Assembly (NCBI RefSeq): GCF_905404315.1 | Contig: NC_066272.1 | Coordinates: 7,936,001 to 8,000,000 of the forward strand | Source: Leptidea sinapis | Lineage: Eukaryota; Arthropoda; Insecta; Lepidoptera; Pieridae | DNA length: 64,000 nucleotides | Direction of reading: 5' to 3' | Shown: piece after piece, positions 33,326 to 44,094 of the stretch | Numbering within the stretch: position 1 is the stretch's first letter | Layout of the letters: each line of letters starts with the position of its first letter | Notes under the pieces: model-generated | What the model was told of the DNA's origin: nothing | The model's database searches: none | The model's input: the letters and a program-made list of their open reading frames with translations, nothing else | Position numbers and translations under genes: made by a program

Positions 33326-34139
33326 TTTTAAATAAAACCAATTGTTTTCATTGAATTTACATATCTATTCTAAAATATTACTGTTTTTCAACATGTTATC
33401 GAAAGAAAGGTCTGTGTAAAATAAAATATTAACACAAATAAAATAATTTGAATGTTTAAATAGCTTCAAGAAAAATGCACTGAAATCGCTCTAACTAAGC
33501 ATATAAGCGCTCGCGCCAAAATCGCACGTTTTCTTAGGAATATTCAAGGTTTAGAGTGCCTGGAATGTGTCGGGTTAAAGCAAAATTTACTAGAGCAATA
33601 TAAACTAAATTATAATATTATATTATACTGTTAATGTTACTACTTTATGAAAGAAGAATAAGAATATTGTTGAATCTTGTATTATTGATCTTACCTCGAT
33701 GAATGTCATGTGTTCTTAAACTCTCACTATTTCTCCACTCAATTAGTTTAGTTTCAGATATATTTTTTTATATTTACTTTATAGTGCATATTAAATCTAT
33801 TGTTTTGGAATAGTGTTTCTTGAAGTCTGTTGTTTTTTTGTTAAATTTATTTTTATTTTTTGATTTTTAGTGAATTTGAAGAACACTAACAAAGAATTTG
33901 TCTAATACGGTTGACCCAGTCGAAAGTTTTGAGGTAACAAACAGAAAAAAACCGACTAATTGAGAACCTCCTCCTTTTTTGAAGTCGGTTAAAAATTAAA
34001 TGATGCTATATACTTACTCTGGTCATAAATACTGTTAAAATTAAAAATATACAAAATATTACATTTGAATTTGGAATCGGTCATTTTTATATGATTGTTC
34101 ATTGAGTTTTCTCATTGTGGCGCCAATACATTGTACAAT
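33326..34139. other. AT-rich spacer
   Basis: AAAAACCGACTAATTGAGAA and TTTTTTGAAGTCGGTTAAAA near 33950-33990 form an imperfect inverted pair. Nothing else. Confidence 0.4.
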
Positions 34140-34682
34140 ATTTTGCGATATTAAAATGGAGTAGGCTGATAAAGAGAACCGAATCGCTGTGATTGCACTA
34201 CACAAAGTGGTATGGAGCTAAATGCAATATTTAAAACTCTCCATATGCTTGGTATTAGTAAAATGTTTGTGTACCGGGCTATTAATAGGTACAATGAGAC
34301 CTCCTCTGTTTGTGACAAAAAGATCTGGCCGTCCACGTATTGTTCGTACGAAAAAGTGGTCAAAGCATTAAGAGAAAGAATTCGAAGAAATCCTGTCCGA
34401 AAGCAAATGGTTTTATCTCGGGAGATAAAGATAGCACCTAGAACCATGTCGCGTATTTTAAAAGATGACTTAGGATTTGCAGCATATAAGAGACATACTG
34501 GTCATTTCTTAGCTGATTATTTAAAAAGAATAGGGTTGTAAGATCGAAAAAAACTACTGAAGCGGTACGCAAAGGGCGGTCACAGATAAATTTTATTGAC
34601 AGAAGAGAATTTTTTTACAATCGAGCAATATTTTAACAGACAAAATGAACGCAAAGCTAAGGAAGCTTACCAATTTTGACTA
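34140..34682 (+). pseudogene. Tc1/mariner-like transposase, N-terminal half
   Basis: Mariner-type transposases cut and paste at TA sites with an N-terminal HTH pair and a DDE/D catalytic core. ATG at about 34156 is followed by a nonsense codon, ME*ADKENRIAVIALHKV. A shifted frame then gives LHMLGISKMFVYRAINRYNE (first HTH), another shift near 34320 gives SGRPRIVRTKK, and VVKALRERIRRNPVRKQ plus IAPRTMSRILKDDLGFAAYK (second HTH) follows. After the stop at 34541 come KRYAKGG and ILLTEENFFTIEQYFNRQNE. The first catalytic Asp block (usually xFTDEK) reads LTEEN here, so the Asp is lost. The rest is cut off where an S2 repeat begins at about 34688. Confidence 0.82.
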
Positions 34683-34687
34683 ATTGA

Positions 34688-34908
34688 GACAGAGTGCAAA
34701 GTGGGCACTATCCGGCTTCCGAAACCCAAAAATTCTGAACGGCACAACTGTGCTCGTCACCTTGAGACATAAGATGTTAGGTCTCATTTGCCCAGTAATT
34801 TCACTAGTTTCGGCGCCCTTTAGACCGAAACACAGTAATGCTTACACAATACTGCTTCAGGGCAGAAAAAGGTGCCGTTGTGTTACCCATAATCTAGCTA
34901 GCATCCTG
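34688..34908 (-). repeat. S2 repeat
   Basis: GCACTATCCGGCTTCCGAAA through ACCCATAATCTAGCTAGCAT. It is truncated where LINE C sequence begins, so it bridges a mariner and a LINE fragment. Confidence 0.6.
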
Positions 34909-34912
34909 CAAG

Positions 34913-36066
34913 TGATCCAGCCGTTCACAGAGCACTGGGTCCCCGACAATTCGAGCTGCTCTGCGTTGCACGCGGTCAAATGGATCGAGCTGATACTGGG
35001 GTGCGCCAGACCAAAGATGACAGCAATACTCCGTGTGTGGCCGGACCTGCGCTTTGTAGAGCGCTAGTATGTGGGCCGGCTTGAAGTATTGCCGTGCTCT
35101 ATTAATGACGCCCAGTTTCTTTGAAGCCAATTTGGCTTTGCCTTCCAGATGACCACGAAATTGGCAACCGCTCGAGATTTCGAGACCCAGTATTCCGATA
35201 CTAGGCGCGGCTTTAAGAGAAGTGTTCTCGAAGAGCGGTGATACGACAAATGGGGTTTTTTTGTGGTAAACGCGCAAACTTGAGTCTTCTGGGGGTTAAA
35301 TTGGACAAGGTTCAATTTTCCCCATTCCGCGACCTTCTCAAGAGAGGACTCGATAGAAGACACAAGTTTCTCCCGGCATTGGTCGACGATTTCCCGAGAG
35401 AGACCTGCATGGCCAGTGTATACGGCATCACCAGTGCTATCGTCTGCATAGCAATGAATGTTGAAGGTGTCCAACATATCATTGATATGCAGAAGAAACC
35501 GCGTGGGAGACAGCACACAGCCTTGGGGCACTCCAGCATTCACGGGCTTCGGGTTCGAGCAACATCCGTCGACAACGACCTGTATGCTGCGCCCAGTGAG
35601 GAAGCTGGAGGTCCACTTGCACAAGCTCTCGGGAAGCCCAAATGATGGAAGTTTGGAGAGGAGCGCCTTGTGCCATACACGATCAAAGGCCTTCGCTTTA
35701 TCCAGGCTAACTGCCAGGCCTTCCCCTTTGCTTTCAATAGCCGCTGCCCATCTATGTGTTAGGTATACCAGAAGATCACCTGCCGACCGACCATGGCGAA
35801 ACCCGTATTGTCGGTCGTTGATCAACTGGTGACCCTCTAGATATACCAAGAGCTGACGGCTAATTATGCTTTCCATAATTTTGGAGAGCAAGGAGGTAAT
35901 AGCAATAGGCCTGTAGTTTGTCGGATCCGAACTGTCTCCTTTTTTTTTGGATCGGATGGACAAGGGCTGACTTCCATGAGTCAGGGACTACGCCTTTAGA
36001 ATAAGAGTGCCGGAATAAACGCGTTAGCACCGGCGTCAACTCAGGGGCACACGTTCTAAGCACGTA
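34913..36066 (-). pseudogene. LINE C reverse transcriptase fragment
   Basis: Minus strand. RT starts in LRTCAPELTPVLTRLFRHSY (36063), then a frameshift in the A-run (TTTTTTTT, about 35941). The main frame 35963-35064 follows: NYRPIAITSLLSKIMESIIS, QYGFRHGRSAGDLL, LAVSLDKAKAFDRVWHKALL, NAGVPQGCVLSPTRFLLHIN, YADDST and EWGKLNLVQFNPQKTQVCAF. Frame 35277-34894 adds the thumb (LGLEISSGCQFRGHLEGKAK, QVRPHTEYCCHLWSGAPQYQ, VQRRAARIVGDP). RT motifs A and C are intact (DKAKAFD, YADD), but at least two frameshifts and truncation at both ends abolish function. Endonuclease and 3' UTR are missing. Confidence 0.88.
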
Positions 36067-36240
36067 AGTAAGTAAAGTAAGTAATTTATTTGTTTACACA
36101 TAATATGCAATTTTTTATCAAACGACATGTACATAAAGTACTCAGGTCAAGATACTTGTAGTATCGTCAAAGAGTCCACTTTCATTATCTTACTTACGAC
36201 CGTTGGCTTAGTTTCTTATGAATTCTCAATGAGTAGCTGC
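36066..36240 (-). repeat. LINE 3' tail, family T2
   Basis: On the minus strand this matches 10939-11062: GACTCTTTGACGATACTACA, then CTTGACCTGAGTACTTTATG, ending in a TTACTTACTTTACTTACTTA-type tail. It joins LINE C without a spacer. Confidence 0.55.
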
Positions 36241-36384
36241 CCTTTCCTTTGGTACCTTTAAATATTTAATATTCAAGTGTTACAACTTATGTCGGTTATT
36301 TCCGTAAAATTTATAGAAGCATTGATATTAATATATTTAACACATTTTTTTAACCAACCTTCCTTGTGCGGATCTTTTTCCTTC

Positions 36385-36488
36385 GAAAAGGCTGACAACG
36401 CTCATGTGGTTTCTCTGGTTCTGCATGAGAATGTGGGTGGCTGTGATCACTTAAACTTGGGTTGTCCTCCTCTCACATAAAAAAAATT
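36385..36488 (+). repeat. S1 repeat
   Basis: The GGCTGACAACGCTCATGTGG start, GAATGTGGGTGGCTGTGATC core and an A-rich tail. One internal block is shortened. Confidence 0.55.
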
Positions 36489-36825
36489 ATTAAACACATT
36501 GATATGCTACGGGCAGAATTAACATTAATTTTATTTTAAAAATATTCACGAGCTCTGAAATATTCAAATGTACTTTATCAATATTTCCTGTTAACGTGAT
36601 ACTATTAAAATGAATGTTTTAGTGCATTGCGGGTGCTACAGCATACTGTACCAATAGGTAATTGAGTAAGTATCAGAAAGTGCCGCCTTCATGAAATGTA
36701 TTATACGAGAGAATGGAATTATGGAAAATTCTGGATTTAACAATTTTATTGTACATAAAAAATGTTAATATATTGCGTAAAGAATGTCTCAATGAAAGCT
36801 GTTTATTGAGTTTATCATTCATCAT
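36489..36825. other. AT-rich spacer
   Basis: Nothing supported. Confidence 0.4.
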
Positions 36826-37080
36826 CATTTCAGCCGAAAGGCGCCCACTGCTGGACGAAGGCCACCCTAACGATCACCATGACGATTGGTCCTGCGCTGC
36901 CCTCGTCCATCCTTATCCGGCGATCTTGACTAGATCATCGGTCCATATTGTAGGGGGCCTACCAACACTGCGTCTTCCGGTACGTGGTCGCCATTCGAGG
37001 ACTTCACTGCCCCACCAACCATCTATCGTCGATCGAGCTATGTGCTCTGAACGTCTTCCAGCAGAAGATGATGATGAAAA
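36826..37080 (-). repeat. RTE-type LINE 3' tail
   Basis: Inverted copy of the 8858-9137 type. It carries TAGGGGGCCTACCAACACTG and CGTCTTCCGGTACGTGGTCG, bounded by ATCATCATTTCAGCCG and a GATGATGATG end. Confidence 0.7.
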
Positions 37081-37348
37081 CTAATTTAAAACGCATTATA
37101 AAAAAATATTAAAACTTTCGTGTGACATTATTAACTTTATTTATTTACTTTATTATTTACTTTACTGTACACAGTTGCGCAAATCCACAGTATGAAACGG
37201 AACGTGACCGCGTACCCACAACACTCACCCTGATGAAGGACCTACGAGTGGTCAGAACCTAGTCAGTACTAACACCTATAAACCGAGAGCAACGCCGTTT
37301 TAATTAAATAAAGCATTATAATATCTAAATTTCATTTGAATTTATTAA
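37081..37348. other. Spacer with CTGATGA...GAA motif
   Basis: At 37230-37257 CTGATGA is followed by a possible 4-bp stem (GACC/GGTC) and AGAA. See findings; not claimed as a ribozyme. Confidence 0.25.
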
Positions 37349-37562
37349 TTTATGGTAGAGGAGGAGTACGAGACCATGAAGCATACATAAGGGCCAACTG
37401 ATGGTATGTCGTGACCACGGCCCATACTCTCTAGGAACACAGAGCGTGAAATAAGCTTAAAAATGAATTAGGAAACCAAAAAACTGGTACGTTGCGGCGA
37501 GAACCGAACCAGGGCTCCGTAGTGAGAGCCAACGGTGCTATCTATTCCACCATCGACGTTCC
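37349..37562 (-). repeat. tRNA-headed SINE, family S4
   Basis: Minus strand. A-box-like TGGTGGAATAGATAGCACCG and B-box-like GGTTCGGTTCTCG are about 35 nt apart, followed by a body with GAGTATGGGCCGTGGTCACG and TGTATGCTTCATGGTC. The body recurs at 17038 and 47680 without the head. Confidence 0.55.
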
Positions 37563-37844
37563 AAATTCATATAAAGGGTGTATATATTTACGTATCCATA
37601 TTTCTTAGATAATGGCGCTCCAACTAGATACCGCAGGGGTAGTCGGAAAGTGCGGCAACTAATACTACATCCATGTGGACGTACTCGAGCCAGTCTCGAA
37701 TAATGTGTGACGTTGACGTGCCACATGTTCTGTTAAACTTGGCTAATGATTGAAACCAAAATGCCGGGTTGAGTAGTAAAACTTTGTAACAATAATACTA
37801 CAAGAAATAAAAAAGACACTGGGATCACATAATAAATTCAAATT
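37563..37844. other. Unassigned spacer
   Basis: Nothing supported; a small minus frame crosses into S4. Confidence 0.35.
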
Positions 37845-38640
37845 CAAATATTTTTATTAAATTAATTTAAATAAATAAAATATTGAACGTCAAAAACTAC
37901 CACCCATTCAAAAGAGACTGCCCCAGACCTGAGAAGAATGGGCGCAAGAAATTCAGTGGGCTTTTTTTTTATATAAAATATGGATTACAATGTGATATCG
38001 TACAATAAACATTTATAATTAAAGAGCCTGAGGGTGTTCGCTTTATTCCCCGTCCGTGGTGTCATTAAGAAAATCGTTTATGCTATAGTAACCTTTCCCA
38101 CACAAACGTTTTTTAACAACTCTTTTAAATTTCGTAACACATTTGTTTTGTACATTTTCTGGGATCATATTGTAGAAGTATATACATCGCCCAACAAAGA
38201 CTTACTAACACGACCCAACCGAGTAGTAGGCATAACAAGTTATGTTTGTTCCTCGTGTTAACATTATGTATTGAGAAGCAACAGTCAAAATGTTTATTTC
38301 TTTAAATTTTTCTCTTAATGATTCTTTAGAACCTAGGTTATAAATCGCGCGAATACCCCGATCGATGCGATAGGACATAATACTATGAAAATAACTAAAC
38401 TATACTAATCTCGCCGTATCTATGTCAGTTAACCGTCTAATTTTCTTAACCACATATGCTGCAGAACTAAGCCTATTCGCCAATCCTTCAATATGGGGGC
38501 CCCACTGCAATATGGAATCAAGAGTAATGCCAAGAAATACAGCAGATTCCACTGGTTTTACCACCTCTCCATTTAATAAAATATTCGCATCTACATTTTT
38601 GACATTTGACATTTATCATCAGTAATTATTTAGTATTTCA
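37845..38640 (-). pseudogene. LINE D C-terminal fragment and 3' UTR
   Basis: Frame 38612-38400 reads LLNGEVVKPVESAVFLGITL, DSILQWGPHIEGLANRLSSA and AYVVKKIRRLTDIDTARLV, the post-RT thumb of a non-LTR retrotransposon. Broken traces follow (SYHRIDRGIRAIYNL near 38350). The 3' UTR at about 37880-37960 contains GCCCACTGAATTTCTTGCGC and TGGGGCAGTCTCTTTTGAAT (minus). The 3' UTR block TTTCTTGCGCC is shared with the T1 family, suggesting a related 3' end. Confidence 0.75.
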
Positions 38641-38994
38641 TTAATTTCAATGTAAAATAACACGAACTTATAATACTAAATTTGAAAGATGCCAGTATTG
38701 AGTGTTAAGATGCTACGCACACAAGCATCTAATATTCGCCGTAATAAAAAAGCTATTGTTCTTAGGTAGTGCGGTATCTAGTTGGACCGTAGCGGAAACC
38801 AATCCTTATCTTAGGCATATTTATTTTATATTAATTTTTCATGAAAATTTGTTTTAAGAGTTAAGTCATTATACTCTCACATTTATACAACAAACAAATG
38901 AATTCGCAACTGAAAACACATTGTACTTGATAAATTAGTCATATATATGCTTGAATTTATACGTTAACTATTAACACCAAAATAATTGAAAATC
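38641..38994. other. AT-rich spacer
   Basis: A short block (GTAGCGGAAACCAATCCTTA, about 38792) matches GCAGCGGAGACCAATCCTTA near 53843, so a small dispersed repeat lies here. Confidence 0.4.
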
Positions 38995-39212
38995 AAAGCG
39001 ACAAAACTTGTCACGGCCTAAATGGCTTTCAATTTAAACTGTCTCGTGAATATGGAATTGAGTCAACGATTAATTAATTCTAGAAATATTTTAGAGGCAA
39101 GATTATTTATTTTTTTATTTACTATTTGTAAGTATTTCCTGGACATAATTACGATAAGCATGAATAGTATTGAACTAATAACTTACAGTCGTATTTATAA
39201 TTTAATTTACTG
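38995..39212 (+). repeat. Interspersed repeat R2, copy 1
   Basis: TTCAATTTAAACTGTCTCGT and the following ~150 bp match 61195-61370. Confidence 0.55.
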
Positions 39213-39792
39213 CTAATTAATTATTTTCGATTGTTATTGTTATTTGACATTGTAATCAATACCAACTTTCACTTATGACATTATTAATAGAATAATTAGC
39301 AGCCGTTTAATATTATATTATATTAGTTGATATATTTAGTATATTTTTAGTAATTCTGTTACTATATAATCACGTGCTATAGTGTATCGACACCTTTTTA
39401 TGATTTTGTGTCGAAGGTGGTGGACGTGCTGGTCACCCGACTGCCCTAGTGAAATATATCATTCAAAAAAAAGTATTCTGTGTACATAGTTGTGATTAGA
39501 ATAGAAGTATTGAATATATTATGTTCTATTGAATTAATCAAGAAGTTTAATTATACGATGATTTAATCAAGATGGATGAAGATTTTTGGGGGAGGCCTTT
39601 GTCCATGCCATTTTTCTGCACTAACAAAAACTAGAAAATACAAATATATTTCATCACAATTATGACAATTAAACTGTAGGATATTGATGTACCTCCTTCT
39701 ATAGCAAAGTATTGTATAGTGTTCTATTATTCAGTGTGACTATGTTAAAACAGTGACAATTATTCTGTTTTAACATCTAACATAACTTTTTT
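39213..39792. other. AT-rich spacer with a short RTE edge
   Basis: At about 39585 ATTTTTGGGGGAGGCCTTTG is a tiny RTE 3' fragment. Nothing else. Confidence 0.4.
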
Positions 39793-39875
39793 TGCCAGTG
39801 GGCGGCTCCTTTGCACCGGATGCCGGCTAGGTGATGGGTACCACAACGGTGCTTATTTCTGTCGTGAAATATTAA
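39793..39875 (+). repeat. S2 repeat fragment
   Basis: TTGCCAGTGGGCGGCTCCTT to TTATTTCTGTCGTGAA, the edge third of S2. Confidence 0.6.
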
Positions 39876-40144
39876 TATTATATCAATATTTTAAGGATGA
39901 CAATATAAAAGATGTAAGTTGTTAATATTATATTATACCCGTATAATAGATTACAGTCGAGTATAAATCAAGATATGTATTCATTTATTCTTTATAGCAA
40001 GAGTTTGGGCATTGCAAATGTTGATTTTGTACCCGGATACTCACCTCTCGATATTTCTACTGTCTATACATGTGCCAAGTCATATAAGAGACGAAACTCC
40101 TTTTTTTTCTATAACGAAATGATATTTTGTATTTGATTATTTTG
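39876..40144. other. AT-rich spacer
   Basis: Nothing supported. Confidence 0.4.
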
Positions 40145-40432
40145 GAGCTAAATTAAATTTGTAAACAAAATTTTTGAACGATGCGGGACTCGAAGCCATG
40201 ATTTCACGGGTCCATCCGAGCTCTTCCACTGAGCCAACCGTTCAAGTGACGTATCGTTCGCAAATCTTGTTCAACTTTCAGGTTCTGGCTTCATCTACAG
40301 GATCTACTTTACAGTTGATACCCGCTCAACCCCAATAATTGCATATCAGGAAATTGACTTGGTATGTCGTTCTTTCAAATTTAAATAATTAAGTTTTTTA
40401 AGTGATAACCTTCACTTTCTGGGATTAATTTA
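40145..40432 (-). repeat. tRNA-derived SINE S3, with second tail
   Basis: 40145-40335 is an S3 copy (GAACGATGCGGGACTCGAAG; CACTGAGCCAACCGTTCAAG). At 40398-40432 a second S3 tail begins (AAGTGATAACCTTCACTTTC) and is cut at the A/T-rich end of LINE copy 3. Confidence 0.6.
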
Positions 40433-40724
40433 TTTTTATTTTATTTTTATTTAATATTTTTAAGAAAGCCAACAGCTGGTTTTACATACATTAAAATAAT
40501 TAACAAACATAATTCGTTCGAGCTAATAATAGGCTTCCACATATACATAGGAACAAGTATAATATTATGAAATGTAACATATTAATTACAAACAAACAAC
40601 ACAAGTATAATTAAAAATTATTAAATAAAACTTCATAAAATTATTAAATAAAATCTTCTCGCACTCCTATCGCCAGTTGAGAGCATGATCAAAAAAGAGT
40701 AATTTCATTCCTAATGTTAATTTG

Positions 40725-43598
40725 TTAATCACTGCTAAATTGTTTTACCAAATGGGCTCTAATTGAATTAATACTGGAGTTAAAGAGATCAATATTATCC
40801 GTGTCACAAAAATGATTGAATGACTGCATAGCTCTTAAAATAAATGTGTTCCTTCTATAATTTGTGCGACAGAATGGTACAGCAAAGATATGCTGTTGTC
40901 TTAACATTCTACTAGGGGCTGCCAGACAGACTTTGGTCAGTAATATAGAACAGTCAATCATACTTCTTAGTATTTTGATTAAGGTGATTATATCAGAAAT
41001 ATCTCTACGAGCTTTAAGTGGTGGAAGGTGGAAGCGCTTGCAGCGTTCTTCATAGCTTACATTAGGTATTTTAAACTTAAAGCCTAGATATCGTGTAAAC
41101 TTCCGCTGAACCCTTTCAATTCGATTAATGTGTTCAGCATACATTGGGTTCCAAATTTGTGAACCATATTCAAGAGGGCTGCGAACGAAAGAACAGTAGA
41201 GAATTTTTAATGTTTTCATACTTTTGAAAGGTTTGGCTGTACGTATTATGAAACCTAGTGCTTTAGACGCTTTAATGATAGCCTGATCAATATGTGGTAC
41301 GAAAGTTATTTTGCTATCATGGAAAACACCTAGATCATTTGTTTCGTTTACCACAGATAGAGGTTCCTGTTTTAAAATATACGTATGAGGGAAAGGGGTA
41401 GGCTTAGTAGTGTAATGCATGTAGAAACATTTGGATACATTTAGGTCTAATTTGTACACGGTACAATAGTCATCCAGTCTATACAAATCTTCTTGAATGC
41501 GTAATGCATCTGTCTTATTATTTGCTATACCAAAAATTTTCATATCATCTGCAAACAAAAGGTAATTCGAATTTTTAATGAATCGTCCGATGTCATTTAT
41601 GAAAATTATAAAAAGCAGAGGTCCTAGTAATGATCCTTGAGGGACCCCAGAGGGTATATTTTTCCAAGAAGAGCAGTAGCCATTGAGAACAACAGCCTGT
41701 TTTCTATCAGAGAGATAAGATTTAAACCAATTGTATAAATCGTCACGGATACCAAGTGCTGTAAGCTTTTTGAGAAGAATACAATGGTCAATTCGGTCGA
41801 ATGCTTTCGTATAGTCCATGTATATAACATCAACTTGATTACCCTGTACCATTTGTTCAGATATGTAGTCATTTAGCACTGCTAAGTTTGTGACGGTAGA
41901 GCGTGCTTTTAAAAATCCATGTTGACATTGATCAAAAGCCGAACTAAATGTTTTGTAAACTTGCGTGAACACAAGTCTCTCAAGAACTTTTGCAAATAAG
42001 CTAAGTTTGGATATTGGCCTGTAATTTTCTACATTTTCCCTTGAACCTTTTTTATGTATTGGAGAGACATAAGCAGTTTTCCATTTGAGGGGAACCAAAC
42101 CTTCGTTGAAGGATCGCTTAAACAATAATGATATTGGTAATGACAGCTCGAAGGCACATGCCACGATAAATTCAGCTGGTAAATGGTCAGGTCCTGATGA
42201 TTTTTTCAGATCTAATGACTTAAGGAGTTCATATACTTGTTTGCAACTGACTTCTAGGTTCCCCAATTCAAAGGCCAGATTTGATGATGGTGGAGGCATT
42301 TGAGAGCTAGGCGATGAGCTGGATAAAAAAGTAGTATAAAAATAGTCTGAGAACAGCTCACTAATATCATCTCCTTTAGTACAACTTTTGTCTTCAAATG
42401 TCATTATGGATGGAATGGTACCACGCTTACGCCTATCTAGGACGTATGAAAACATTTTTTTGGGATTAGTACATATGGAGTGCTCAATGTTGTTCATATA
42501 ATTATCATAACATTCCCTTTCAGTTGCATCAACACGTTCTCTGAGAACTCTGAAAGAGGCTTCGTCTGATTTGTTTCCATAGACTTTGAACTTTCTAAAG
42601 AATTTGAATTTTTCTTTAATCATTCTGATTAGAGATGAAGTATACCACGGGGGATATTTAACATTGCGCGACTAACATTTAGGGACAAACTCATCTCGCA
42701 ATTTATATATTATTTTGTAAAAAGAGTCAAGTGCTTCATTAATGTCGCCTGAACAGACAATTTCCTCCCAGTCGACCTCTGACAATATTTTACGAATTTT
42801 GTCGTAGTTGGCACGCTTGAAACAGTAAAATTCGGTTTTTTGAGGTGATAAGGGCTTAAAATCCAGGGAAGGCACTACACATATAGCTTTGTGAGGCGAG
42901 TCCTCAGGTACAAGCGGAGTAGCACACTGGAATACTGATACAGAGTCATTTGAAAGTACGAGATCAAGTATACGGCCGATATTGTTTGTTACGTGATTAT
43001 ATTGTTTCAAACTACACATATTAATATTATCAGCAAAATCGAAGTAAATCTGTTTGGTTAGATTATGCGGAATAAGTCCATCCTCAGAAGATGAAGAAAC
43101 CCACTGAATTTCACTTAGATTGAAGTCACCTAGTACTAGAAATTTGTCATCTTTGTAGGTGTTAATAAGTGTGAGTAGCTGGTTTTGAAAGTTTGCTAAC
43201 TGAACATTAAAGGAATTACCTTCCGCCTGATTACAGAGGTAGACTGAACATAAGTGAATGTGGGTGGCTGTGGTTGTTCGAGTACGAGGTATAAATAACG
43301 TAACCCACAGATCTTCAGCTGATGAACTCCAGCTCGGGTTGCCCCGGGCATGTATTGTGTTCTTAACAGCAATGAGTACACCTCCACCCTTTGTTTGACG
43401 AGTGAGATCGTAGTTACGGTCGTTTCGCCACACATTATACGTTTCATTAAAAAGTTCACTGTCACAAAACATATCGTTGAGCCAAGATTCAGTTAAGACG
43501 ATAATATCATAATCGCTCATACAGACGTTGCGATAAAAAACATCCGTCTTTGTCCGCAGTCCTCGAACATTTTGGTAATATATTTTTAAGCTACCCAT
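40725..43598 (-). pseudogene. LINE ORF2 (APE endonuclease, RT), copy 3, one nonsense codon
   Basis: From ATG at 43598 (MGSLKIYYQNVRGLRTKTD) the frame runs 957 codons to 40725. The only break is TAG at 42672-42674, 308 residues in, between the endonuclease and RT. Endonuclease: DYDIIVLTESWLND, KFLVLGDFNLSEIQW, ILDLVLSND. The linker continues in the same frame (NVKYPPWYTSSLI). RT: SSGPDHLPAEFI, NYRPISKLSLFAKVLERLVF, YMDYTKAFDRIDH, SGVPQGSLLGPLLFIIFIND, FADDMKIF, then the thumb NDLGVFHDSKITFVPHIDQA and SQIWNPMYAEHINRIERVQR. Catalytic Asp residues are present (FADD in place of YADD). Length fits intact CR1/Jockey ORF2. Near-intact. Confidence 0.9.
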
Positions 43599-44094
43599 TT
43601 TAATAGTAAATTATAATAGCTGTATGGCACAAACTGAAATAAGGTGTTAATATAACAGACTAATGCAATAAAAGGAAACACAAATAATTTACTATAATAA
43701 TAACAAAACTGGTCACTGACAACTAGGTAAATAGCACGATCGTTAGTCTTGAATGGTAAGTTGTTAACAAAATAAAAAGTCATCGTTAAGTGTAATTTAA
43801 GTTCACTATCTGATTTATAATCTGACCGAGTGTTTACGACACACGAAAACTCACTCAATGAATATAATAGGTATAAAAGTAAATTCAGATTTAAATTATA
43901 TTTACGGATAAACATCACATACACAAAGAAGCACCCAGAAAATAAATTAAGAATTGTTTGTATTATTACGAAGTGATTAACAAATAAAGTGTCTATCGTT
44001 AGTGATTGAATAAAACTTCGATAGGAATGCGAGTAGTCATGAAGAAAAGAGTTACAATGTTGGTTATTGGTTACTATACACAGAATTAAATATA

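Noticed and set aside
35238..35832. Long plus-strand frames opposite LINE C
   Set aside because: Shadows of the reverse transcriptase coding on the minus strand; the motifs are all on the other strand.
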